DNA of 64,000 bases from CAVWDU01 sp963840725 (lineage in GTDB: Bacteria > Pseudomonadota > Gammaproteobacteria > Pseudomonadales > Halieaceae). Location: positions 345,029-409,028 of the forward strand of contig CAWIZY010000028.1 in the NCBI GenBank assembly GCA_963840725.1, given 5' to 3'. Position 1 is the first letter of the stretch. The number at the start of each line of letters is the position of its first letter. Under the pieces are notes generated by a model. It was not told the origin of the DNA. It saw only the letters and a program-made list of their open reading frames with translations, and searched no databases. Below are positions 45,328 to 53,863 of this stretch, in pieces. Made by a program: the position numbers and the translations under genes.

Positions 45328-47552
45328 CCCTGAACCGTATCACCGATCGGCAGGCGGGTAACACGACGACCCGTGGCGGCATGCAGTGCATTAGCCAAGG
45401 CCGGCGCAACAGGTGGAGTGCCGGGCTCGCCGACGCCACTGGGTGCCTCAGTGGAGGGCACAATGTGCACTTCGATGACTGGCATCTCATTGATTCGCAA
45501 AGGCCGATAGCGATCAAAATTCTGTTGCGACACAGCGCCATTCTCAAGAGTAATTTCCTCGCGCAGGGCGGCAGAGAGTCCGTAGCCAATGCCCCCCTCC
45601 ATCTGCGCCCTGACCACATCGGGGTTAACTGCGATGCCGCAGTCAACGGCACACACCACGCGGTCTACCGTAAAACGCCCCCCATCTAGGACCGTCACCT
45701 CCACGACTTCCGCCACGAACGAGCTAAAGGACTCATGCACGGCGATTCCGCGACCGCGGCCAGGCCCAAGGTCGCTGTTCCAATTGGCCTTTCCCGCGGC
45801 GAGCTCAAGCACCGCGCGGTGGCGGGGATGATCTGCCAACAGCTCGCGCCGCAGCTGCAAAGGGTCTTTCCCAGCAGCCTCTGCCAGTTCATCGAGGAAG
45901 GCCTCGGTTACAAAACCATTCTGTGTATGTCCCACCGAACGCCACCATAACACCGGCACCCCGGTTTCCACCGGCTGCCAATCCACGCGCAGATTGGGAA
46001 TAGCATAAGGTAAGCCGCTAGCCCCCTCCACCGCCGTGCTGTCCAGTCCATTCTCCACAAACGCCTCAAAAGAAGTACCGATCAACAGTGATTGCACAAC
46101 CGCACGATGACGCCAGGCGATGATGCGCCCTGCTGCGTCCAATGCGCCTTCAAGTTCGTGGTAGCTCATGGGCCGATAGAACCCGGCCTGCATGTCGTCC
46201 TCCCGGGTCCAGATCAGTTTCACAGGGGCGGGCTCTGCCATGGCGGTAGCAATCATGACCGCCTCCGCCACAAAATCACTATTGGGTACGGCGCGGCGCC
46301 CGAAACTGCCGCCAGCAAACTGCGTGTGAATAAGCACCTGAGAGGGCTCAAGGCCTGCGATTTCGGCCGCCAGACCCTGATCCACAGTGGGCATTTGTGA
46401 ACCGGTCCAGATCTCACAGCCGCCCTCTCCCAACTCGACCACGCAGTCCATAGGCTCCATTGCAGCGTGCGCCAGATAAGGGAAACGATAGCGCTGTTTA
46501 AGCACGCGATCCGCAGAGGCAAAGGCCTGTTCAACGTTGCCGTCATTGCGAGCGTTCAGCGCAGGCTGCTCAAAATCCGATTCAAAGAGCGTCATGAGTG
46601 CGTCGCTGCTGCGCTGCTCTGCAGCGGACTCGTCCCAGTCGACTCTCAGGGCCTCACGGCCTTTTTTCGCCGCCCAGAAACCCCTGGCAACCACAGCGAC
46701 ACCGCGGGGAATCTCGACCACTTCAATCACACCGGCCACTTTCAGCGCCGCCTTTGCATCAAAGGAGGCGACTTTCGCACCAAATTTAGGTGGGTGAGCC
46801 ACAACCGCCGTGAGCATACCCGGGCGCTGAACATCGATGGTGAACTCAGCAGTGCCGTCCGTCTTGGCTGGAGAGTCCAGCCGCGGCAGCTGCTTGCCAA
46901 TCAGTGTAAAGGCTTCAGGCTGCTTCAACACTGGCGCGGCGGGCGGTTCAAACCCGGCAGCCGCGGATGCAAGTTCTCCGAAGCGTGCCTCCCTGCCCGA
47001 TCCGCCGTGACGGACAACGCCACTGCGCACGCTGATCTCGGAAACAGGTACATCCCAACGTGCCGCTGCTGCGGCCACCAACATGACGCGAGCGCCCGCA
47101 GCGGCTTGACGCAGTTGCTCCCAGGAGTTGGCGACTGAGGTGGACCCACCCGTGCCCTGAACAGCACCAAAAAACAGATTGTTATAGCGACTGGCGTCCG
47201 CAGGGGCGAACTCTGCGCGCATTTGCGCCCAATCCGCATCGAGTTCTTCTGCCACGATGGTAGGCAATCCCGTTGTCACCCCCTGGCCCTTGTCGAGGTG
47301 CTTGACTATCACGGTGACCGTGTCGTCAGCCCCTATACGAATAAACGGGCCGAGATCGGTCACGCTATCGGCCGACACCCCGTTATCCAGCGCTGCGGCC
47401 TTATCAAGCGCTGCGGCCCCATCAAGTGCTGCGGCCTGTTGAGACGCCAGGCTGCCGATCATGAAGCCCGCGCCAGACAGCCCCACCACTTTCAGAAACC
47501 GTCGCCGGGATACCCCGGGTGCGGACTGCTGCGCTGCAAATCTGCGGTTCAT
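45324..47552 (-). CDS. Molybdopterin-binding subunit of an isoquinoline-1-oxidoreductase-type hydroxylase
   Basis: About 742 residues from the ATG at 47552 (MNRRFAAQQSAPGVSRRRFL), with a twin-arginine signal (SRRRFLKVVGL), so the enzyme is exported folded to the periplasm. The molybdenum-cofactor domains are seen in VKHLDKGQGVTTGLPTIVAE, TQFAGGSFGRRAVPNSDFVA, CAVDCGIAVNPDVVRAQMEG, and the catalytic Glu in PSGVGEPGTPPVAPALAN. The family hydroxylates N-heterocycles or oxidises aldehydes, passing electrons to the partner 2Fe-2S subunit and a cytochrome. The partner gene stops four bases upstream. A threefold 18-base repeat near the signal cleavage region is described separately. The longer reading from 47699 has no homology. 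Confidence 0.9.
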   Translation of the reverse strand: MNRRFAAQQSAPGVSRRRFLKVVGLSGAGFMIGSLASQQAAALDGAAALDKAAALDNGVSADSVTDLGPFIRIGADDTVTVIVKHLDKGQGVTTGLPTIVAEELDADWAQMRAEFAPADASRYNNLFFGAVQGTGGSTSVANSWEQLRQAAAGARVMLVAAAAARWDVPVSEISVRSGVVRHGGSGREARFGELASAAAGFEPPAAPVLKQPEAFTLIGKQLPRLDSPAKTDGTAEFTIDVQRPGMLTAVVAHPPKFGAKVASFDAKAALKVAGVIEVVEIPRGVAVVARGFWAAKKGREALRVDWDESAAEQRSSDALMTLFESDFEQPALNARNDGNVEQAFASADRVLKQRYRFPYLAHAAMEPMDCVVELGEGGCEIWTGSQMPTVDQGLAAEIAGLEPSQVLIHTQFAGGSFGRRAVPNSDFVAEAVMIATAMAEPAPVKLIWTREDDMQAGFYRPMSYHELEGALDAAGRIIAWRHRAVVQSLLIGTSFEAFVENGLDSTAVEGASGLPYAIPNLRVDWQPVETGVPVLWWRSVGHTQNGFVTEAFLDELAEAAGKDPLQLRRELLADHPRHRAVLELAAGKANWNSDLGPGRGRGIAVHESFSSFVAEVVEVTVLDGGRFTVDRVVCAVDCGIAVNPDVVRAQMEGGIGYGLSAALREEITLENGAVSQQNFDRYRPLRINEMPVIEVHIVPSTEAPSGVGEPGTPPVAPALANALHAATGRRVTRLPIGDTVQG
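47387..47440. repeat. Threefold 18-bp tandem repeat in the molybdenum hydroxylase gene
   Basis: About three imperfect copies of an 18-base unit (ATCAAGCGCTGCGGCCTT-like) encode the hexapeptide repeat AALDGA/AALDKA/AALDNG right after the Tat signal of the hydroxylase. Being in frame, it can change copy number without breaking the gene; it forms a flexible linker. Confidence 0.8.
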
Positions 47553-47556
47553 GGTC

Positions 47557-48030
47557 TCAGACCTCCAGAGAATCGGCGGCACGATGAATGGCTGCGCGAA
47601 TACGATGATAAGTGGCACAGCGACACAGGTTGCCGGACATGGCCGCATCAATATCTTCATCGCTGGGAGACGGCTTGTCTGCCAGCAACGCGGTGGCACT
47701 CATCATCTGCCCGGACTGGCAGTAGCCGCATTGCACCACATCGAGCTCCCGCCACGCCGTGCGTACCGCCAGCCCGGCAACCGCAGCCTCACCCTCGACG
47801 ACGCCCTCAATAGTCGTAACACTCCGCCCGACGACTGCAGAGGCCGGCATGACGCAGGAGCGAGTGGCCTGTCCATCGACAAGTACCGTACAAGCGCCGC
47901 ACTGGCCGATGCCACAACCAAATTTCGAACCGGTGAGCCCGAGGTCTTCACGCAGTACCCAAAGCAGCGGTTTGTCAGCCGGCGCATCAAGCGTTTGCTC
48001 TTTCCCGTTGACCGTAAGTTTTAGCGTCAT
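47557..48030 (-). CDS. [2Fe-2S] subunit of the molybdenum hydroxylase
   Basis: A 157-residue protein with two iron-sulfur clusters. The plant-ferredoxin-like N-terminal domain has SKFGCGIGQCGACTVLVDG and a further Cys in TRSC. The helical C-terminal domain has QCGYCQSGQMMSATALL and MSGNLCRCATYHRIR. This is the small subunit of two-subunit aldehyde/isoquinoline-type oxidoreductases, transferring electrons from the molybdenum site. The next gene (large subunit) begins four bases after its stop. It has no signal of its own and is probably exported with the Tat partner. Confidence 0.92.
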   Translation of the reverse strand: MTLKLTVNGKEQTLDAPADKPLLWVLREDLGLTGSKFGCGIGQCGACTVLVDGQATRSCVMPASAVVGRSVTTIEGVVEGEAAVAGLAVRTAWRELDVVQCGYCQSGQMMSATALLADKPSPSDEDIDAAMSGNLCRCATYHRIRAAIHRAADSLEV

Positions 48031-48272
48031 GCTTCTTGCTCCTCTCTTTGGCGGCTCAGACTATAGCAAACTTGAACCACAATCTAATGGTGCCCGCTGC
48101 GCGGCCAACAAGCCTCAAGGCGTTGATGTAAGGTCTTGGTGACTGACACAACTCGCTGTCAATTCGGGAATACCGACTTCCGTTCAGCGTCAATGTGTTG
48201 CCGCAAGGCCCATGCCCGCAATACGAAACCCCCAGAACCACGGCCTTCATATTCGCTCCCTTTTTCTAATGA

Positions 48273-49118
48273 CTAGTCCGAGCTCCCTTTAAATTTTCGC
48301 AACCTGTCTCTACTGGCCGTGACGACACGTCTGGCGCGGTCGGCAATACTCCCTTTGATCCGCTCTTCGGCGGCAACTGCTTCAGCCTGAGCCTGCTCGA
48401 GCCTCTGCGTTTTGAGAAGTGCGTCCTGCTGGAGACGCGCCTGCAACTGTTGTCGAACCGATTCGCTGACAGCAACCTGCACCAGCGCGCGCTCTTCTCT
48501 GAGCATGACCCGGGCAAGGCGCTCGAGCAACTGCTGATCAAACTGTTCTGGATTGAAGCGATAACGTCGTAAGGGTTCATCCTCGATGTTGCGCAACAGT
48601 ACATGCACGCAGTTTTCGTGGGGGTCGGCAAGGACCCGGATATGGGGCCGCATGGGTCCTTCGAGGATGAAGCTCGCACTGACTACCTCATGCTTGTGGT
48701 TGCGTTTGTCTTTGCGATGGTAGAAAAACTTATAGCCATCGAGCAACGCCGTATGCCGCTCCACGGCGTGCCTTCCGATCAGTTCGAACTCAAGCGGGGC
48801 AGGCAGTGTGCACTGGCAGAGAATATCGATCTGGCGTGGTTGTTTCGGGTCGTTGTATTCAAGCCGATAGCCTGACTGCTGCAGCAAAGTGCCCGCAGGT
48901 TGAGCTGGATCCAGCGGATACACGGCACAGGTGTTCGGCTTGACGACATTAAGATTTTCCGTCAAATCTTTGAAGAATTGGTAGGCTTCCAGCATGACCG
49001 GCCGCAAGACCGATTGATAGGTGGCCTCCATGGCCTCGCGGGCGTCCTGCTGGGCCTGTTCTTCCGCCTTTAACTGCTCGGCTTTTTCCTTGAGTTCGTC
49101 CAGTAGTCCCATTGCCAC
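48273..49118 (-). CDS. Conserved hypothetical protein with coiled-coil ends
   Basis: A 281-residue soluble protein. The first 35 residues (GLLDELKEKAEQLKAEEQAQ) and the last 90 (LLKTQRLEQAQAEAVAAEER) are charged helices, probably coiled coils. The middle is beta-rich with IDILCQCTLPAPLEFELIGR, YKFFYHRKDKRNHKHEVVS and CVHVLLRNIEDEPLRRYRF. I do not recognise a family, but the architecture (helix, beta core, helix) looks like a conserved cytoplasmic protein of gammaproteobacteria. No signal or membrane segment is seen. Start is the first ATG; the second, two codons later, is equally possible. The gene is divergent from the DsbA-family gene. Confidence 0.6.
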   Translation of the reverse strand: MAMGLLDELKEKAEQLKAEEQAQQDAREAMEATYQSVLRPVMLEAYQFFKDLTENLNVVKPNTCAVYPLDPAQPAGTLLQQSGYRLEYNDPKQPRQIDILCQCTLPAPLEFELIGRHAVERHTALLDGYKFFYHRKDKRNHKHEVVSASFILEGPMRPHIRVLADPHENCVHVLLRNIEDEPLRRYRFNPEQFDQQLLERLARVMLREERALVQVAVSESVRQQLQARLQQDALLKTQRLEQAQAEAVAAEERIKGSIADRARRVVTASRDRLRKFKGSSD

Positions 49119-49302
49119 ACCTTGGCTTGCCCACAGGCTAAACCAGCGAAGTCATTGTCTGATGCATCACTCGATGCACCGATTGTGGTTGATCGATGGG
49201 GACGGGTCAAACACGAATCAACAGCCATGGCCCTCGCAGTGCCATTAAGTCCCCTGGGGATCTCGTATCACATCACAAGCCGTTGCATGGCATACTTGCC
49301 CT

Positions 49303-49953
49303 ATGACCTCCACTGCTGCCATTCTGTACCACGTCCACGACCCCATGTGCAGTTGGTGCTGGGGATTTCGCCAGTGCTGGGACGATCTGCGAGAGGCTCT
49401 CCCGGCTGCAGTCAGTGTGGTCAACGTTACCGGCGGATTGGCGCCAGACAGCGATCAGCCCATGCCCCTGGAGCAACAAAAGACCATTGCCGGCTACTGG
49501 GTGTCCGTAAGCGAACAGACAGGGGCAGCCTTTAATTTTGATTTCTGGGCAAAGTGCAGCCCGCGTCGTTCCACGTATCCGGCCTGTCGCGCTGTATTGG
49601 CTGCGCGTAAGCAGGACGCTGAGCAAGCGATGATCGAAGCCATTCAGCGGGCCTATTATCTGCGCGCAATGAACCCGTCAGACAATCCCGTCTTGATCGA
49701 GCTCGCCGGTGAACTGGGACTCGATGTACGGCAGTTTTCTGACCACCTGGCGAGCCCGGCAATTGAGAAAGAGCTGGCGGAGAACTTCATGCTTCGGCGA
49801 AATCTGGGTGTACGCAGTTTCCCGTCGCTGGTTTTAGCCAGCGGCAAGAACCTGTTCCCGATTGAGGTCGATTACCGGTGCCATCGTTCAATGCTCAAGG
49901 CAATCTGCGACCGGCTGAGCGAACAACCGGCCACCCACGTCTCTCCCTCTTAG
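49303..49953 (+). CDS. DsbA-family protein (thioredoxin-fold oxidoreductase)
   Basis: A 216-residue protein opening with LYHVHDPMCSWCWGFRQCW: the CxxC active site (CSWC) of the DsbA/FrnE thioredoxin fold, with no signal peptide, so it acts in the cytoplasm. The helical insert (RAVLAARKQDAEQAMIEAI) and the return to the thioredoxin fold with cis-Pro region LGVRSFPSLVLASG are typical. It belongs to the group sometimes annotated as thioredoxin-like 2-hydroxychromene-isomerase relatives. A 3' part of the gene occurs again at 55,896-56,263. The GST gene follows convergently about 90 bases later. Confidence 0.85.
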   Translation: MTSTAAILYHVHDPMCSWCWGFRQCWDDLREALPAAVSVVNVTGGLAPDSDQPMPLEQQKTIAGYWVSVSEQTGAAFNFDFWAKCSPRRSTYPACRAVLAARKQDAEQAMIEAIQRAYYLRAMNPSDNPVLIELAGELGLDVRQFSDHLASPAIEKELAENFMLRRNLGVRSFPSLVLASGKNLFPIEVDYRCHRSMLKAICDRLSEQPATHVSPS

Positions 49954-50883
49954 CGTTAGCATTAGCCGCATCGAGCCCGACTGCAGACGCCACTGATACC
50001 GCCGCACTTTTTATCGCTTTAATGGGTAAATAAAGTGACTATGTGACTACCCAAAGCGCTTTTTCAGCATACCGAAGAAGGCGGGCCCGTTGGCCTCCAT
50101 ATCAGCGTCGATACGACTGGCGATATCAGTTTCCGCCATCATGGACTGCCATTCCCTTAGACCCTCAATCTCGGCCACGATGTCCCAGTCGAGTTTGGCC
50201 TTAGCGCACATTTCCGCAACCGAGAGAACGTAACGCAGGTAAATATCGGCCATGGTTTGCTCGGCACCCAGCAGGTAGGGGTTGAACTCACACAAGCGAT
50301 TCATTGCCCCAATGCCGCGTTCAACCATCTCGCGCACTTCCTGACGCAGGGGGTCAGGCGCGTCTGTCCTGCCAAAAACATGTGCAATCAGCCGCCTGCA
50401 GGGCAATTCCAGGTACAGTTCAGATACCTTCATCACCTGTCTCACCTTGGCGCGCTGGTAAGCGTCCTCGGGATACAGCGGCTTCACCGGGTAGGCCTCT
50501 TCCAGGTAATCACAGCATACACTGGACTCAGATAGATGCCCGCCCTGCTCCGTCGTCATACTGGGAATCTTGCCCAGTGGACTGATCGCCAGGTAAGCCT
50601 CATCAGCGCCGAACTGAAGGTCTTCCTCGAAGGGAATACCTTTGTAGATGAGTACATGCTTCACAATATTGTAGTAATTGCTATAGGAAAAGCCGTGCAG
50701 GGTAATCATGAGACACCTCTGAAATAAAACGTCGCACCGATGAAACCACAGTCTGAAAAATGGTCAAGCATAACTGTGGCCTATGACCGGGAGAGATACG
50801 CTCCGCTAAGATAACCGCTACATGCGACCGGTTGGCCTGGCGAATCTAACCATTGAAGCTCACATGCCAGACATGCTCAATTC
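49596..50883. repeat. Direct repeat, copy 1 (about 1.29 kb)
   Basis: This stretch, containing the 3' two thirds of the DsbA-family gene and the whole GST gene, occurs again at 55,896-57,187 in the same orientation. The two differ by a few substitutions, a four-base GGCT insertion near 55,957, and small changes after the DsbA stop; the GST proteins are identical. Copy 1 carries the complete DsbA-family gene and is therefore likely the original. Confidence 0.92.
50047..50709 (-). CDS. Glutathione S-transferase-family protein, copy 1
   Basis: A 220-residue protein with the thioredoxin-like N-terminal domain (MITLHGFSYSNYYNIVKHVL, LAISPLGKIPSMTTEQGGHL with cis-Pro, SESSVCCDYLEEAYP with the glutathione-binding ES pair) and an all-helical C-terminal domain (LLGAEQTMADIYLRYVLSV). 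It conjugates or reduces small electrophiles with glutathione; the exact class is unknown. The first-strand tyrosine/serine region YSNYYN is a candidate catalytic site. An identical protein is encoded at 56,351-57,013 within the duplicated segment. Confidence 0.88.
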   Translation of the reverse strand: MITLHGFSYSNYYNIVKHVLIYKGIPFEEDLQFGADEAYLAISPLGKIPSMTTEQGGHLSESSVCCDYLEEAYPVKPLYPEDAYQRAKVRQVMKVSELYLELPCRRLIAHVFGRTDAPDPLRQEVREMVERGIGAMNRLCEFNPYLLGAEQTMADIYLRYVLSVAEMCAKAKLDWDIVAEIEGLREWQSMMAETDIASRIDADMEANGPAFFGMLKKRFG

Positions 50884-51108
50884 GTCCTGGTTCAAGGTCG
50901 ATGCCTCTTCGCCCTCCACCACTTCCTGGTACTGGGCAAAGCCGGGCAGATACAACACGCCGATGGTCAGACCGGTTTCGTTCACCCATCCACGGCCTAG
51001 GGTAAATTGGCCGCATTGATCGCGATGAAACCGAACTTGTTCTTCCACATCATACCTTGCTTTGACGTTGAAAGCGCCGATGTGAATGATGTGCTGCGTG
51101 GGCGAATC
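50860..51108 (-). pseudogene. Gene fragment cut at the repeat border
   Basis: Right after the NhaC stop codon, in the same frame, the minus strand stays open for about 82 codons (HIIHIGAFNVKARYDVEEQ; CGQFTLGRGWVNETGLTIG; LYLPGFAQYQEVVEGE). It then runs into repeat copy 1, where it ends after seven repeat-encoded codons. No good start codon is seen. It looks like part of a larger protein, perhaps an outer-membrane barrel end, truncated at 50,884 by the rearrangement. Nothing else is identified between 50,710 and 51,108. Confidence 0.4.
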
Positions 51109-52644
51109 CTACGCCGCTAATTTCTGTGCAGGTAGATCTTGGGGTTCCTTACCATAGACGGACGTGGCGTCGTCATCACTTGGCAGGTGATCTTTGCGAA
51201 AATAGACGAAGCCGATGATCACGGTAACCAACGGTGTCAGATACGCCAGGAACGCATAAGGGGCATACGCCAGCGTCGAGATCCCCAGCGTCCCGGCAAA
51301 AAACGCCCCATTCACATTCCATGGCACGATAGACGAAAATACCGTGCCGGAGTCGGCAATGCTCGTGGACAAGGTTACAGGTTTGAGTCGTTCTGTCTCA
51401 TACTCTTTGCGGAACATGCGTGCGACCAAAACAATGCTTACGTATGGATCCGCGGCCACCGTATTTAGGCCCATTGACGTTAGCATCGTGCTCAGAATCA
51501 ACGTGGCTGGGCCTCTGGTCCAGTTGATCACTGGTGTAATGATCCTTCTCAGCATGCCGGTATAATCAGCCACAGCGCCAAAGCTGGCGGCCGCCAGAAT
51601 CAGCCAGATCGTCGTCAGCATGCTGGCCGCCCCGCCGCCGGAAAAGAGACTGTCCACATTCGCATCGCCGCTGTTCAGGTGAAAGCCGTTGCCCAGCGTA
51701 TCGATCCCCACCTTCAGGAATGCTTCAACGTAGCTGAGACTGGGATCATTGGCCACCGAAACGATCAATTCTTGCTGGGTAAAGGCCGCCAATATGACCG
51801 CCACGATCGCAGACAGCATCAGACTGATAAACGCAGAAAAACGAAAGGCAGAGAAGCCAACAACCGCAATGATCGGCAGGAAAGAAAGCAGCGAAACATT
51901 GTAGTACTGTGAAATTGAATCCTGAATTTGAACCGGATCAACAGGAGTCGCTGCTGTGTTGCCGGTGAATCCCAATACCGTATAGAGGAGGGCGCTAATG
52001 ATCACGGTGGGGATCGCGGTGCGCAACAACATTCGCGAATGTTCATCAATCTTGACGCCGCCCACGGTGGCGATAGTGAGCAGCGCCGTATCCGAAATTT
52101 TGGCCGTTTTGTCACCCAGCATCGCGCCTGAAACGGCCGCGCCCGCTGTAATCGCCGGCGACACGCCCATAATCGCAGCCAAACCCACAAACGGCACCCC
52201 AACTGCAGCGGCTGCGGTAAAGCAACTCCCCAACAGCATACTCAATATGGAAGCGATCGCAAACACGATCACATAGTAGAAATGTGGACTTAGAAAGTCT
52301 ACGCCATAGTAGATAAAGGCTGCCACTGCCCCGGAGAGATAGAGCGTGCCGATGATGGCGCCAATGGCAAGCAGCGCAAAAATGGTCCCCAGCGTCCCAT
52401 TCACACTGCTCATGATTGCCTGGGAAATCATGGCGCCACGATAACCATAGAAAAGGGCAACCGTCAGGGCAAAGATGGTCGCCAGGGTCATGCTCACCTG
52501 GAGAGGACCCTCGGCGACGTCAGCGCCAAACAAGACGACCGACAGCACGATTAGACCGATCATCACGCCAAAAACGAGCAGGGAAGCGATCGTCGAGGGT
52601 GTTCGCCCGGTTTCACCTTGTGAATCAGATGTTGGTGCAGTCAT
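51109..52644 (-). CDS. NhaC-family Na+/H+ antiporter
   Basis: A 511-residue polytopic membrane protein with about 12 hydrophobic segments. Marks of the NhaC family are RGAMISQAIMSSVNGTLGTI, YYVIVFAIASILSMLLGSCF, SAAVSGAMLGDKTAKISDTA-like sequence around residues 175-195, LTIATVGGVKIDEH, and LSTSIADSGTVFSSIVPWNV near residue 440. Such antiporters exchange Na+ for H+, or organic anions in the malate-lactate subgroup. It is the last gene of a minus-strand set with the CobW GTPase (154 bases upstream) and the D-aminoacylase-like gene, all inside the segment bracketed by the direct repeats. The frame is intact. Confidence 0.88.
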   Translation of the reverse strand: MTAPTSDSQGETGRTPSTIASLLVFGVMIGLIVLSVVLFGADVAEGPLQVSMTLATIFALTVALFYGYRGAMISQAIMSSVNGTLGTIFALLAIGAIIGTLYLSGAVAAFIYYGVDFLSPHFYYVIVFAIASILSMLLGSCFTAAAAVGVPFVGLAAIMGVSPAITAGAAVSGAMLGDKTAKISDTALLTIATVGGVKIDEHSRMLLRTAIPTVIISALLYTVLGFTGNTAATPVDPVQIQDSISQYYNVSLLSFLPIIAVVGFSAFRFSAFISLMLSAIVAVILAAFTQQELIVSVANDPSLSYVEAFLKVGIDTLGNGFHLNSGDANVDSLFSGGGAASMLTTIWLILAAASFGAVADYTGMLRRIITPVINWTRGPATLILSTMLTSMGLNTVAADPYVSIVLVARMFRKEYETERLKPVTLSTSIADSGTVFSSIVPWNVNGAFFAGTLGISTLAYAPYAFLAYLTPLVTVIIGFVYFRKDHLPSDDDATSVYGKEPQDLPAQKLAA

Positions 52645-52798
52645 CGATCAGTCTCCAATTGCAGTATCATCAATCAGCGAGATTGGATGTCGGGTTTGAC
52701 GGAGGTTATGCGTATGCTGAAGGTTACACCAACAATCACGTTTTGACGGCTGGCTTTACGGCAGCGGAACCTGAATGCATCGGCACATGCAGGCTGAT

Positions 52799-53863
52799 CT
52801 ATCCGTCAGAATAAGTTTGCCGATGCACTAGCAGCTCGGGCGCAAGTTTGCGCACCAACCTGAGGACCGGCGATTGGGCGTCGTCGCCGGTTCCCACACA
52901 GCCGTCGAAGGCACGTTGCAACGCTTCACCGTCGATGCCGACCGTGCCCCCGATCAGGACGATCTCCGACCGGGGCGTTTCATCAGCCCAGGGGCCTGAT
53001 TCTTCCAGATGGTAGCGCTTACCCACCATCTGCAGGATATAGCGGACAACGGGGATTTCCTCAAGATAGACCACGCCCTTACAGCGATAGACCGTCTCGG
53101 GCAGCTGCTCCAGGGCCGAACGCAGTTTGGGCAGCGAGAGGGGCCGGTCGCTCGTCCAGCTCCAGGTGACGAACGGATGCTCGTGGGTGTGCTCCTCTTC
53201 CTGCTGCGCCGTTTCCCGGCGCCTCTGGTCTGTGGCGTCGCCACGCCCGGCAAAGACCAGTTCCAGTGGAACCCGGCCCTGGATCACCTCGATAATCCGC
53301 GATCCGGGTGTCACAAACTGCACCAGCTTCTTGACGCGATTCAGCTCATCCCGGCTCACCAGATCCACCTTGTTCAGCACGACGATGTCGGCCGCCCCGA
53401 GCTGGGCCCGGGCCAGACGCGCCATATCGCCCTCCAGTCGCGGCAGTTGCTCAGCATCCACCGCTGCCAGGATGCTGTTGAAGGCGAAAGCCTGCGCCAG
53501 TTCGGTCTCCAGAAAGGTGTTTAGCACAGGCACAGGGTCTGACACACCGCTCATCTCTACAAACAGCTGCTCCGGCAGCTCCGGTCGCTGTAGGAGCTCA
53601 AAGCAGGCGCCCACCAGGTCGTCGCGGATGGTGCAGCAGATGCAGCCGTTGGCCAGGTTGACCGTGTCGCCCTCCACCCCGACGATGAGCTTGGCGTCGA
53701 TGTTGATCGACCCGAAGTCGTTGACGAGGACTGCGGCGCGCACGCCGTGGTCCTCGCTCAGAATGTGGTTGAGCAGGGTTGTCTTCCCTGCTCCGAGGAA
53801 ACCGGTGATCAGCGTGACCGGAATTCTTGATCGACTCCGGCTTCCCGCGATTTCAATTCCCAT
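52799..53863 (-). CDS. CobW/COG0523-family G3E GTPase (metallochaperone-like)
   Basis: A 354-residue GTPase: Walker A in LITGFLGAGKTTLLNHIL, the metal-binding CxCC in NGCICCTIRDDLV, and the guanine-specificity motif in VVLNKVDLVSRDEL. A short histidine/glutamate run (EEEHTHEHPF, about residue 225) and a CobW C-terminal domain (VYRCKGVVYLEE) follow. The family delivers zinc, cobalt or other metals to client enzymes using GTP. Its ATG overlaps the stop of the D-aminoacylase-like gene (TGATG at 53,861-53,865), so translation is probably coupled and that metal-dependent hydrolase is a good client candidate (inference). Confidence 0.9.
   Translation of the reverse strand: MGIEIAGSRSRSRIPVTLITGFLGAGKTTLLNHILSEDHGVRAAVLVNDFGSINIDAKLIVGVEGDTVNLANGCICCTIRDDLVGACFELLQRPELPEQLFVEMSGVSDPVPVLNTFLETELAQAFAFNSILAAVDAEQLPRLEGDMARLARAQLGAADIVVLNKVDLVSRDELNRVKKLVQFVTPGSRIIEVIQGRVPLELVFAGRGDATDQRRRETAQQEEEHTHEHPFVTWSWTSDRPLSLPKLRSALEQLPETVYRCKGVVYLEEIPVVRYILQMVGKRYHLEESGPWADETPRSEIVLIGGTVGIDGEALQRAFDGCVGTGDDAQSPVLRLVRKLAPELLVHRQTYSDG

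Noticed and set aside
48056..48250. Small minus-strand gene of 64 codons upstream of the [2Fe-2S] subunit
   Set aside because: No family, no ribosome site and composition like intergenic sequence; the 242-base gap more likely holds only the operon promoter.
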